This document shows, one piece after another, positions 32,801 through 42,826 of a stretch of DNA of 64,000 bases. The translations under genes were made by a program, and so were the position numbers. The notes beneath the pieces are model-generated. The model saw only the letters and a program-made list of their open reading frames with translations, ran no database searches and was not told where the DNA came from. Source of the stretch: Rhexocercosporidium sp. MPI-PUGE-AT-0058. Lineage: Eukaryota > Ascomycota > Leotiomycetes > Helotiales. Position 1 is the stretch's first letter. Every line of letters starts with the position of its first letter. Location: the NCBI GenBank assembly GCA_020746875.1, contig JAGTJL010000008.1, forward strand, positions 310,001-374,000. Reading direction: 5' to 3'.

Positions 32801-33333
32801 CAGACATCTTTCTCGAAGAGAGAAGTCTGAATGACTTGAAAAGAAACAGTTTGGTTTCTGGTAAAGCTCTTCAATCGTAATTCTCTAGAAGCAACAACTA
32901 ACCCTCAGCAGTCTTCCTTCGAACCCTGGAATACTACGAAGGCATACTGATCCTAACATCGAACCGAGTCGGCACTTTCGACGAAGCCTTTCGGTCACGC
33001 ATCCAATTGGCACTGCACTACCCAAAACTTACGCCTCTCTTCCGCAAGAAGATCTGGCAGAATTTCTTCGACATCTTGTCAGAAGACAGAGAAGACGTCG
33101 ACCTCCTCGAGTTGAAGGAGCATATGGACGAGTTGTCGAAACGCGAGATGAATGGACGAGAGATAAGGAATGCATTGACGAGCGCAAGACAGTTGGCGAG
33201 TTACAAGAAGATTACCCTACAGTGGGTGCATCTGAAAGAAACGCTTGATATTGGGAAGATTTTTGGGGATTATTTGAGGGACGTTCATGGACATGCTGAT
33301 GAGGATTGGGCTCGGGAAGAACAGTTGAGATAG
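29899..33333 (+). CDS. AAA+ ATPase of the fungal DUF7025 type, with a 4-nt microexon
   Basis: Seven exons: 29899-30645, 30701-32002, 32067-32271, 32319-32558, 32610-32613 (four bases, AGAG), 32661-32860 and 32912-33333, giving 1039 aa. The N-terminal third is disordered, Arg/Ser/Pro-rich. The middle (about 290-700) matches the DUF7025 region by pattern. The AAA+ module has Walker A GSPGTGKT (about 822-829), Walker B VLLLDEAD (about 873-880), and sensor LTSNR. Without the microexon the reading frame breaks exactly at the conserved LTAESVAE block; with it the block is restored. The last intron ends CAGCAG, a tandem acceptor; the downstream one gives the conserved SVFLR. The start at ATG 29899 is in frame with an earlier TTG. 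It is divergent from the DUF7708-like gene. Substrate unknown; members of this fungal family remain uncharacterised. Confidence 0.9.
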
Positions 33334-35795
33334 TCTGAGAGGCGTTCGGTGAAGTGTTGGTTTGGATTTGATACCCAGTCTCCAAGACGACATTTGCGAA
33401 GTAAGGGTAATTGACCTGTGGTGGAGGCCTCAACAGAAAGCCTTCACTGTTTTGACGCCAAGGCAAAGCTGACCAAGAATCGGAGGCTGTCCCGGTGACC
33501 TAGCGAGGGAGGAATAAGTAAGTTCTAGCACGCTCGAAATAGCAAGGCCAGCGCCAGTCTCCCGGTAATTGTTGTGCTTTCGGAAGAGGCAGGTCATTTC
33601 ACAAGTACCAAGTTCCATCGGTATGGGAGTAGAAGCCGTTCCCACTTCAGCGTTACACAGCAGTAGTCGAGCTCCTATTTTCCGCCACTCGAATTCGACA
33701 TAACCCCGCTCCCCGCGTCCACTATCGTTGTTAGTTAGTTATTTCACTACTGTATGTGTACGTAATTCTACCATTTGTGAGCTGCCAGATTCTACCTAGT
33801 CGAGGGGTCTGGGGTTTTCCAGCGGCGCAAGACGTTCGAGAAGATGGGCGGATGTGCCTGCCTCCTAATTATGGAGCAAGACCTGTGAGGGTCAAAATGG
33901 CTAGGCGAATCCTCTACAGCAAAGCCGTGTGTGGCCGTCCGCTGCTCTGCTCATTGTTTACGAGCATGCCAACTTCCCGTGTAGAGTCTCGCTTCAACCA
34001 TTTGATATTGTTGACATTCGCGCCTTGCCTATCAGATTTGTTGCTTGACATTCGCAGAAAAGATGCTCATGAGTTTACAGAGTTATCCAATTCCCTTCAC
34101 TGCGTGGTCTTGATCGGATCAGATCACGCAGACCCAGGCGGCCTTGAGACGCATTCGCAAACTCCCGGGTCTCCTGATTACCTCGCCAGTAGAAGAATAG
34201 GAGACAGACATCCTATACGCCCAGCCCAGCCGCCATACCAACTCGAGGATACGCCAAGTAGCCAAGTTTTCCAAGACGTCAAAATGGGCTTGCCACGGCC
34301 TCCACAAAGCTTGCTGACACCTCACCTCCTTCCCACTTCATCTTCGCTCATCACCCGCAGCGGCACAGATACATGCTAGGAGAAGCTCACGACATGCTGA
34401 ACAGAACAGGCAATTGTAAAATAATTGAAAAATAATGGACGGTTTAATCCCTCGCCGATAAAGTCGCCCATTGGCCCCAAGACACGGACTTCTGCACTCA
34501 GGGACAAGGTTGGCTCGGTCAGCCAATGGCTCTGGGAGGGTGGGCATCATCCAATTGCCGGGCTCCGGAAAATCCAGAAGACCCATTAATTTTCCCATTT
34601 TCAACGGTGACAGGTCGCCCGCTTTTTTGAGAGTCGACTCGGAACTTTATCGTCTTTAGTGCTGCTGTTCATCTTTAAACAAGTGGCTCGAGATTCAGGA
34701 AGACCAAATTGTTCTGGAAGCTTTCCAGTCCAGGGATCCGTCGCGCTCCACGAAACGGGAAAGAAAAAACCATGACCATGCATGAACTCTGCTGACTGAT
34801 AACTAATTCGATCTTGCCCTTGGCTCTAGAACGACGGCCCGACTCTTACGAGCTTGAGGTCTTGGCCAGACCAACAAGAGATAGGCAGGAGCATCGTTAC
34901 ATTTGTGGCGTTGGTGGGATTGCATTTCTGTTGTTGCATCAGATCTAGAATATCCACCCTCCTCGAACCCTCCCTCTCCTGATACTGTACCGTACAGTGT
35001 CTGTCTCGGACATAGCGAACACTGACCTGCTGCCTCAAATTGGAATAAAATCGGTGGCGGCCAGCCTTCCGATACTCTGCATCGGGCGGATAAAGTCCGT
35101 ACGATCGTGGCGGTTGAGGCGTACGCCTTTTCCCGGGATTTAGATTTGTAAATTCAATATGCCGTGGACAAGGATTTGATATCTCTTCAGCATGTGTGCT
35201 TGGTCCTGCTGATACGGATTGCTCTCAACAGCGATACCCTCCAATTTCAAATGCCCGTGTCCAGGGGTCCAGAAGATGCCACTGGTTTAGATCGAATCAA
35301 ACCTCTCGATCTTATCTGCTGTGCCATATGTAACAGTTGGTTGCTCTCACAGTCGAACTCTTCCAGAACCTTGTCCAGCCCTGGGGAAGCTACTCGACCG
35401 AGGCTGATTGAATGGTGCCATCTGTTACTAGAGGTAATCTGGGTTTGGCCCTGGCCCGAGGATGACAGGAGTTAAGCTTAAATAGGAAGGAGAGTATTTC
35501 GCAAACACCGAAGCTTTGAGCTAGAGCTCGCGCCAATCCAATGAGAAGCTTGCTGTTGCTTGTATGGAACATCGCGGGCACGCCGCGATCGACAGTCAAC
35601 AGCTCTAGCCAATGCGACCTCATCCCAGGAATAACAGCTATCTTTTAGGAAGGTGGGTGAGTGTCTTTACCACTTGGGGAGATACTCGAGGCTGAATGCT
35701 ATATTAACCATGGAACTCTCTCACGTTGCCTCCCATCGAAAGTTCTTTGGTATTACAGTCTCGAAGTTTAGCAGAAGTGCTCTACTGAATTCACA
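33334..35795. other. Long gene-free stretch
   Basis: About 2.4 kb. The longest frame (33756-34379, 207 codons) lacks a good start, motif or splice logic, and its composition is shadow-like. I see no gene. The last few hundred bases are probably promoter and leader of the peptide transporter. Confidence 0.45.
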
Positions 35796-37819
35796 ATGGG
35801 TATGTGAAACTCCTCGAATCCTCCTCAGGTTACTACCGGCAATGAATTATATCTAACATCCATCCAGCGGACGCAAAGACAGCCGATGCCCAGTTTACCA
35901 TTGGTGCAGACAGCCATTTGGCCATAGACCAGCCAGGAGCCATGATCCACGCAGACACCAAAGCTGAGTCAGTTGTCGCTGCAGTAGAAGGTGACTACGA
36001 TGGAAAGCCAACCCGTGAGGAACTTGGCACTCTCCGTCGAGTAGCTGGCAAGATCCCATATACCGCATATGTCCTCTGCTTCGCCGAGTTCTGCGAACGT
36101 GGATCTTACTATTCATCTATCGGTGTTATATCGAACTTCGTCAATCGTCCGCTGCCACCCAACGGAAATGGTTACGGTGCACCGCCAAAAGGAACTCAAG
36201 CTACTGCTGGAGCTTTGGGACTCGGCACGGTCAAGGCCACTGCCGTCAGTCAGTCATTCAAAATGCTTGTTTACTGTCTCCCGGTCATCTTCGGTTACAT
36301 CGCCGATACATACACTGGTCGATTCAAGCTCATCTGTTACGGAGTTGGTGTTTTCGGTGTTGCCCACGCCCTTATGATTGCCTCGGGTGCTCCCTCGCTA
36401 CTTCAACACGGACATTCTGCCGCTCCCTACTTAATCTCCTTATATGTGCTGGCTATTGGAGCCGGTACGTCAATACCGCTTGTACAATGATACTTTGACT
36501 AACGAATATTTCAGCCATGTTCAAGCCCTGCGTTTCGCCCACGCTTCTCGACCAAATCGAAGAGACGAAGCCAACAGTCAAGACACTCAAATCTGGAGAG
36601 AGAGTTATCGTCGACCCCGAGTCAACAACTGAACGAGTGGTACTCTGGTTCTACCTTCTCATCAACGTCGGTGGCTTCTTGGCAGTTCCAGGTAGTTACC
36701 TTGCCAAGAATGTCGGCTGGATGGCCACCTTTGCCTTGCCCATGGGTATCTACGTCCCATTGCCGTTCGTCCTTTGGTATCTCCACAAGAGACTCATCCT
36801 GTATCCACCAGGAGGAAGTGACCTGTTCAACTGCTTTAAGGTCCTCGGCATTTGCCTCAAGAGCAATTTCAAGAGATTCGGCCGCCACGGTTTCTGGGAA
36901 GCTGCCAAGCCATCGGTCATGGCTGCGAATGGGAGCTCTAACACTGTGCCATGGAACGACCAATTTGTTGAAGACGTTCGCCGTACCTTCCAAGCGACCG
37001 GCATGTTCTGCTTCTTCCCGATTCAGTACATCAACGACAATGGTCTCGGTATTTCGGCTGATGCCCTCTCAACAATGCTCCGTACTGATGGACAACCAAA
37101 TGATCTCATCAGCAACTTCAACTCCTTATCCATCATTATCATGGCGCCTATTTTGAACTACCTCTTGTACCCATATCTTCGCTCGAAACACATCCACTTC
37201 GGTCCTGTTGCCCGCATCACTTTTGGTCTCTTCCTCTCTGCAGTCGGTGCTGTCGGATACACAGTCTTAAACTAGTGAGTTTCCCCCAATGCCGAACCTA
37301 CATTGAGACGAACTCTAACCTACCACTTCCAGCTATGCTTATAAGGTCGGTCCCTGCGGCCACTATGGTTCCAGCAAATCCTGCGTTGACGCAGATAAAA
37401 ACTCTCTCGTCGCAAACATCACCATCTGGTGGATGGCCATTCCATATGCTCTTGGTGGTATCTCTGAGTTGTTCGTAAACGTGCCAGCATACGGTCTTGC
37501 GTACTCGCGAGCCCCCAAGAACATGCGAAGTCTTGTCACCGCTCTCAACCTGTTCAGTACTGGTGTCGCTTATGCTCTCGGTCTCGCTTTCGCCGGAATC
37601 ATCAGAGATCCTTTCTTGACCTGGGATCTGGGTGCGCCTGCTATCATTGGATTCGTCGCCTCTGCGCTGTTCTACTACCTTTTCAGACACATTGATGAAG
37701 AAGAGTATGTCCTCAGCACCAACGATGATTATCACCTCCAGCACCAGTCGGATAGCTCAATTGCTGGCACGGAGGTCAACGAGAAGACTGTCAACACAGA
37801 CACCACAAAAGTTGTTTAG
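35796..37819 (+). CDS. Proton-coupled di/tripeptide transporter, PTR2 (POT) family
   Basis: Imports small peptides with protons at the plasma membrane. Four exons: 35796-35799 (only ATGG), 35868-36464, 36515-37274 and 37333-37819, with introns of 68, 50 and 58 nt, giving 615 aa. The first exon is inferred: the frame in exon 2 opens without a good ATG near its start, and ATGG followed by GTATGT, with a CTAAC branch site before CATCCAG, restores MADAKTADAQF. The POT signature ExxER appears as EFCERGSYYSS; later come FPIQYINDNGLG and twelve or more membrane segments. The C-terminal tail is cytosolic and polar. It fits fungal Ptr2-type proteins in length and order. No neighbour suggests a pathway. 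Confidence 0.93.
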
Positions 37820-38556
37820 ATGAACAAGCGAAGGCAGTGGAGAGTGTGGATAGACTGTGGTAGATGATATGATATAATGTTAAAAGAAGACGATATGATG
37901 ATTGAGCAAAGTTTCCCCCCAGTTTGGTGCTGTGATTTATCATATTACTTCCTGAGCCTTCACAATCCATGTCTCGATACAAAATACACCACCGACGTGG
38001 GCCATGTCCTCTTGGTTCTGATATCCTTGTCCAACAAGGTTTTTTTTCTTTCTCAATTGCCGCAATTCTGATGCTCACCGCTGTCGCATATCCACGTCCA
38101 CATGTCCAGGCATCGCACGGTATTGTCAATGGATGAACATATGCTCATATCCAAGCGTACCGCATTCGTACCGGTAGTCTACAGGTTTCCCCTCACTCGC
38201 AACTGGTTCTACCCCGGATCTGCGGCGCCAAACAGCAAGGAACAGACGAACCACGGCCAACTATTCCCCAGTTCATCTAGTGTTGCGAGCCTTGGGACGC
38301 CAACACAGACAACTTGGCTGCGCGACATTGCCTAGCTTTGAGACCGCTCCCTTTAGCAGCACCACTCGACAGGCAGCTCGAGGAAAATCACCGCGGTCCC
38401 CCCTGAAGAAGCTTTCCTTCAGTGCTCGGTCATCCGATATTTCTGCTGCCGTCGTGGTAATTTAATCTGATGTCGATGATATAAATTGGAGAGCGTCCGC
38501 ATCATGTTTAGGTAGCCGAGAAGCGCATCTTTAGAAGAACTGTCGCTGTCGCTACA
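37820..38556. other. Intergenic stretch
   Basis: 3' flank of the peptide transporter and promoter of the carboxylesterase (TATA-like ATAAATT near 38480). I see no gene. Confidence 0.4.
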
Positions 38557-40409
38557 ATGGGAATCCCTTCGCAATTCCTTGGCTTGGCACTGTATGCAGC
38601 AAGCCTCGCTCACGCTGCTGGCAATTGGACTGTGGGACAAGTTGTCGATACGAGCAGTGGTTCGGTGACTGGACACGCAGCTTCTATCAATACAGAGGTT
38701 TCTGAGTATTTGGGAATTCCATTTGCGCAACCGCCTGTTGGCGATCTCAGATGGACGGCACCTCAAGCGTACAATAGCACGAATGCCATAAATGGCACGG
38801 ACTTTGTATGTTCTCCTTCTGCTTCTTCTCTAAACTTCCTAGAACTTCACATAGAATGTTCAATTGTAGCGAAAAGTCCCCCCCAAAAAAATTTAAGCTA
38901 ACACTCCGCAAGGGATTCTCCTGCCCAGCTGGTTCCCAAGTCTCCCCAGATTTCGCCGCCATCCAAGCCGCAAACATTACGAGCAGCGGTCTCCAGATCC
39001 TCGCCTCCCTCGGACAGATCGGTGATAAGTTTAGCGAGGACTGCCTCACGCTGAACGTCTGGACGAAGCCCCAAGTAGGCGAATCCAAGAAAGCAGTACT
39101 GGTCTGGATTTACGGCGGAGGGTTCACGACGGGCAACAGTGACAACGTGGCATACAATGGTCAATATATCGCCGACCAGGAAGATGTAGTTCTGGTCTCG
39201 TTCAACTACCGCCTGAACGTTTTTGGATTTCCCGGGTATCTCAATGGAACGAAGAACTTAGGTCTCTTGGATCAACGACTGGCGATTGAGTGGGTGCGAG
39301 ACAATATTGAGAAATTCGGAGGTGACCCTTCGAGAATCACGCTTTTCGGACAGTCTGCTGGCAGTGCTTCGGTGGATTACCACACCTTCGCTTGGGCCGA
39401 CGATCCAATTGCGCACAGTTTCATTCAACAAAGTGGCTCGGTCCTTGGACCTAGTGGTGGACTGGGTGCCATTTCAAAGGATACTGCTGCTGGTTATTGG
39501 TACGCTGCAGCGACTGTCCTGAACTGCGGAGACAAGTCCACGGACCCAGCAGAGCTTCTCGCCTGCATGAAGAGCAAATCGTACGAAGATGTCCTCAAAG
39601 CCATCGCGGAGGGCGCGCGGGATAGTGCGATTGCGTCCAGCTTCGGCCCTACCGTGGACGACACGATCGTCTTCTCGAATTACACGCAACTTGCCATCGA
39701 AGGGAAGTTCTCCAAGCTGCCCCTCCTTCTCGGGAATGCGGACTACGAAGCAGGGCTATTCCGAGTCCTGGACAGCTTCAGAAACGCCACCAACTCCGAT
39801 GTCTACTACGAAGGCTTCAACAACCTAGGATTCGTCTGTCCCGGTGCTCAGCGTGCAGCCTACTCCATTGCGAACGACGTTCCAACCTGGCGGTACAGAT
39901 GGTTCGGAGCGTTCCCCAATACTCAACTCACCACAGTCCCGTATTCAGGAGCATGGCACTCAAGCGAACTTCCGGTGTTATTCAACAATCCACCTACCGG
40001 CGGAGCGATCCCAAACAACACCGAGGCTGAGATCGCAATCGGATCGTACATGCGTGGAGCTTGGGCGACTTTCGCGAAGAATCCTGTGGATGGACTTAGC
40101 TCGTACCAGGGAGGCTGGCCACAGTATGTCCCTGGGGAAGACACTCTTGTCAGATTGGCTTACCAGAACATGACGGGTGCGAACCTGGCCTTGGGCAGGA
40201 TGTATGATGGTGGATGTAAGACGAACTTTGCTGGAGGAAATGGCACTGCAGGTAACTCCACTGGATCTGGTTCGCCCACGTCTTCCGCCTCTCCTTCGTC
40301 TGGAAGCTCGGCGCCCGCGAGGGTCGCAACGAGTGGTGGAAGTGAAACGAAGTCTCTGATGTCGGGAGTATTTGTCTCGGTTATATTAATGCTAATGGGG
40401 TGCTTGTGA
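38557..40409 (+). CDS. Secreted, probably GPI-anchored type-B carboxylesterase/lipase
   Basis: Hydrolyses carboxylic esters at the cell surface or outside. Two exons, 38557-38805 and 38913-40409 with a 107-nt intron (GTATGT...CGCAAG, CTAAC branch), give 581 aa. It starts with a signal peptide (MGIPSQFLGLALYAASLAHA). Type-B hallmarks are EDCLTLNVW, the oxyanion GGGF, and the nucleophile Ser in FGQSAGS (about 231); the acidic residue and GAWHSSELP with the catalytic His follow. N-glycosylation sites are frequent. After the catalytic domain comes a Ser/Thr/Pro/Gly-rich linker and a hydrophobic C-terminal tail (SGVFVSVILMLMGCL), the pattern of a GPI signal. The intron contains a C-run and an A-run near 38878-38891. 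Confidence 0.92.
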
Positions 40410-40526
40410 GGTGCTTGACTTGGCTAGCAGATGGATGTTAGAAAATCCAAATATTAGAAGCAGCAGTAGACAAATTAATACTTGCAGCGAGAGAGATACA
40501 ACGGCTAGTCGTATGAGATAACATTA

Positions 40527-41022
40527 ATGCAGTCATTCCGGACCAAACACGGTAATTTTGAAAGTTTATCGACACTAAAAATTCTGTTTAATAGGTTGTA
40601 TAGCTCTAAACAAGCTGCTTATATTAAGTATAATCCGTTTCTTAATCGGGATAGTCTTCAAAAAGGATCTATAATGTGTTTAAACAAAATAGGAGAAGAG
40701 GAATCCATCTGCGACTTTACACTGTATTGCGAGAATAATGGAGAATCAAGGGAGAAAACAATTAAGAAAAGTCAAGGCGATGTAAAGTTGAGGTATCTGA
40801 CAAAGAAATACTTTTCGGTTAACTTTTGAATTCCATTGCTTTTGATATAAATTACAGTTGTACTAATGCTCATAGCAGGTTGCTTGGAACCGCTCAAAGG
40901 CAGACAAATGTGAAAATCTAGCAAAAGTCCTCGCTCAAGATGAGATAACTTCAGCGTTTAAGATACGGGACGTTCTTCGGAGAAAGAAAGCAAAAAAAGC
41001 ACTGAGCAAGAAAGAGAGCTAG
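40527..41022 (+). CDS. Doubtful two-exon orphan gene, Lys-rich
   Basis: ATG at 40527, exon 1 to 40817, intron 40818-40878 (GTTAAC...CATAGCAG, ACTAAT branch), exon 2 40879-41022, giving 144 aa. The second exon reads well (AWNRSKADKCENLAKVLAQD, then Lys-rich to KKES) and the first is polar with several Cys. No family is recognised. The AT-rich sequence and weak donor leave doubt; it could be a fragment of an old gene. It ends 20 bp from the stop of the convergent gene, so the two 3' UTRs would overlap. Confidence 0.35.
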
Positions 41023-41042
41023 CTGCAGGAATCAGACAGCGA

Positions 41043-42603
41043 TTATGGAAAGATCTCAATAAAAACTTTGCCCCGAATCAACTCTCCCATCCGCTCCACC
41101 GCATCTTCATCGACAAATACGGATTGTGTGGCCTTCTGATTGCCATTGTAGAGCACTTTGCTTTCATTCAACTTCTGCTGGTAGTCTTCCAGTTTCATCC
41201 TCGCCATGGAGGCTGGAGCACTCGCGCAGATGTGTCCCTCGATCAATTGTGCTTGACCAGGTCTCCAGAAGGCGTCAAACTTGGGTGGAGGACTTCCTGC
41301 TGATTGTCCCTTTCTGCAGAACCACACGAATGTTTTCCAGTCGAGTGAGTACCAGAGCTCCTTCTTGCGAAGACCATCAATAAAGCTTTTGGGGACTTGT
41401 ATTCTGATGATCCAGCTTTCAGCCTGAGGGGCTCTTGCGGCTGCCCACTGTCGATATTTTTCGGCTGTTTCTTCTTCCTTGGTAAAATACCACGCTCCCT
41501 TTCGCGGGTTAAAATCACCACATCTGTAGGATTCAATAGCTTCCATGTTGATGCTTCCGTCGCTGAGGATGAACGTGTCTGAACGCAGCTCTCCAACAGC
41601 TTTACCTTTGTAGAAGACGTAGTGATCTTGCAGAATGGGTGGTGAGCTTTCGACAGAGACATAGGTGGCTGGCAGCACATTTGATTGCATGCTTGTGAGT
41701 GCACTTCTCTCCTCCTGGGCTTGAGATGGAGCTTTGGAAGATGATGAAGCTTGAGAAGGCCCGGATTGATCAAATGCACCCATGACCTTGGCCCTTTTCC
41801 CACCCTTTCTTCTAGCCACCGTCTCAACTCCTCGGGATTTCAGTCTGTCCAAGAGGTTTTCCAGGGTTGCATATCTTGTTCTTATCGTGTCTTCGAGCCA
41901 GAATCGTAAGGTTTGGGACATGAAAAGTTGTGTGTACGCCGGGTCTGTCAGAACGCCGCGCAGTTCATCGGAAATTCCAAGTGCAGCCATGGCTTGAAGT
42001 ACTGGTGCATCGATTAAAGGCTGAACATTCAGCCTAGTAGTCTCTCCAATTATGTATCTAGAATTATTGAGTTAGTGCACGTTAAAGCAATTGAAGTGTA
42101 AACAATTGTCCAACCTTCCCTCCCAACGGCATCTTGAAAACAGTTCTTCATGTGGACACAGGAAATGAATTGGAAGTTAAGGAAAGCGGACTTACTGTAG
42201 TAGACCATCTGGATTTTGTTGAGGATCTGGTCTACCTAACCACCTGGCGAAAATCTCGCCCGATTTCGTTCTGGCGAAGCCGCACCATTCCACAGCAGCA
42301 ACACTTTCAGCGCTCTCAGGCAGATCAAAAGGTGCTTGAGAATGCTCCGGGGAGTGAATGCGGACTGACGCAGAGCCAGAAGAACCTGAAGAAACACTTC
42401 CTTGAGTAGATGGAGGAGCTGCAGATAAAATATCAGTATTTGGTATCAGAGAGACAATGAATAAACCATGAGGAACCATGATAGAGAGAACACTTACAGA
42501 GAAGTGCAGCGCTAACCTTGCGCTTGCCGTTGACTGTACCGCTAAGCAAGATTTTCTCGTCCTCCAAAGCTTGAATCTGCTCAGTATCTAAGTCGGACGA
42601 CAT
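41043..42603 (-). CDS. Uncharacterised protein with a possible ADP-ribosyltransferase-like domain
   Basis: Three exons: 42603-42498, 42418-42196 and 42057-41043, with introns of 79 and 138 nt, give 447 aa. The N-terminal 130 residues are polar and Ser-rich, with VEWCGFARTKSGEIFARWLG in the middle. The C-terminal region (about 250-370) starts HYVFYKGKAVGE and continues GAWYFTKEEETAEKYRQWAA, then an alternating hydrophobic WIIRIQVP. The pattern G-x-YFT-x(7)-A-x-KY-x2-WA recalls ADP-ribosyltransferase-fold proteins of the DUF3990 kind, in which a G-x-YxT strand is followed by a helix with A..WA. This is pattern recognition only; no catalytic residues can be assigned. There is no signal peptide, so it is intracellular. 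It sits beside the pogo wreck. Confidence 0.7.
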
Positions 42604-42826
42604 TCTGAGAGATGGATGGGAAGTATCTGGCTGTTTGACTTGTGTAGTAGAGCCTGGAAGGGACGGAGAGTTGACTTGGAGTAGTGGGTAACTCTGACTG
42701 AGAAGTCTATCACGAAGAGAATGGAGGGTATATTGTGTTGTTTGAATTTGAGATGTTGGTGGTTGTAGAAAGGAACTTAGAAGGCCTGGAGGAATGTAGG
42801 GTAATACTTAAGTACATGTGAGACTA

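Noticed and set aside
33756..34379. 207-codon plus-strand open frame
   Set aside because: No supported ATG context, no motif or domain, composition unlike protein, and no splice logic; most likely chance.
36465..36514. Frameshift in the peptide transporter
   Set aside because: The frame change is fully explained by a 50-nt intron with GTACGT and TTTCAG ends.
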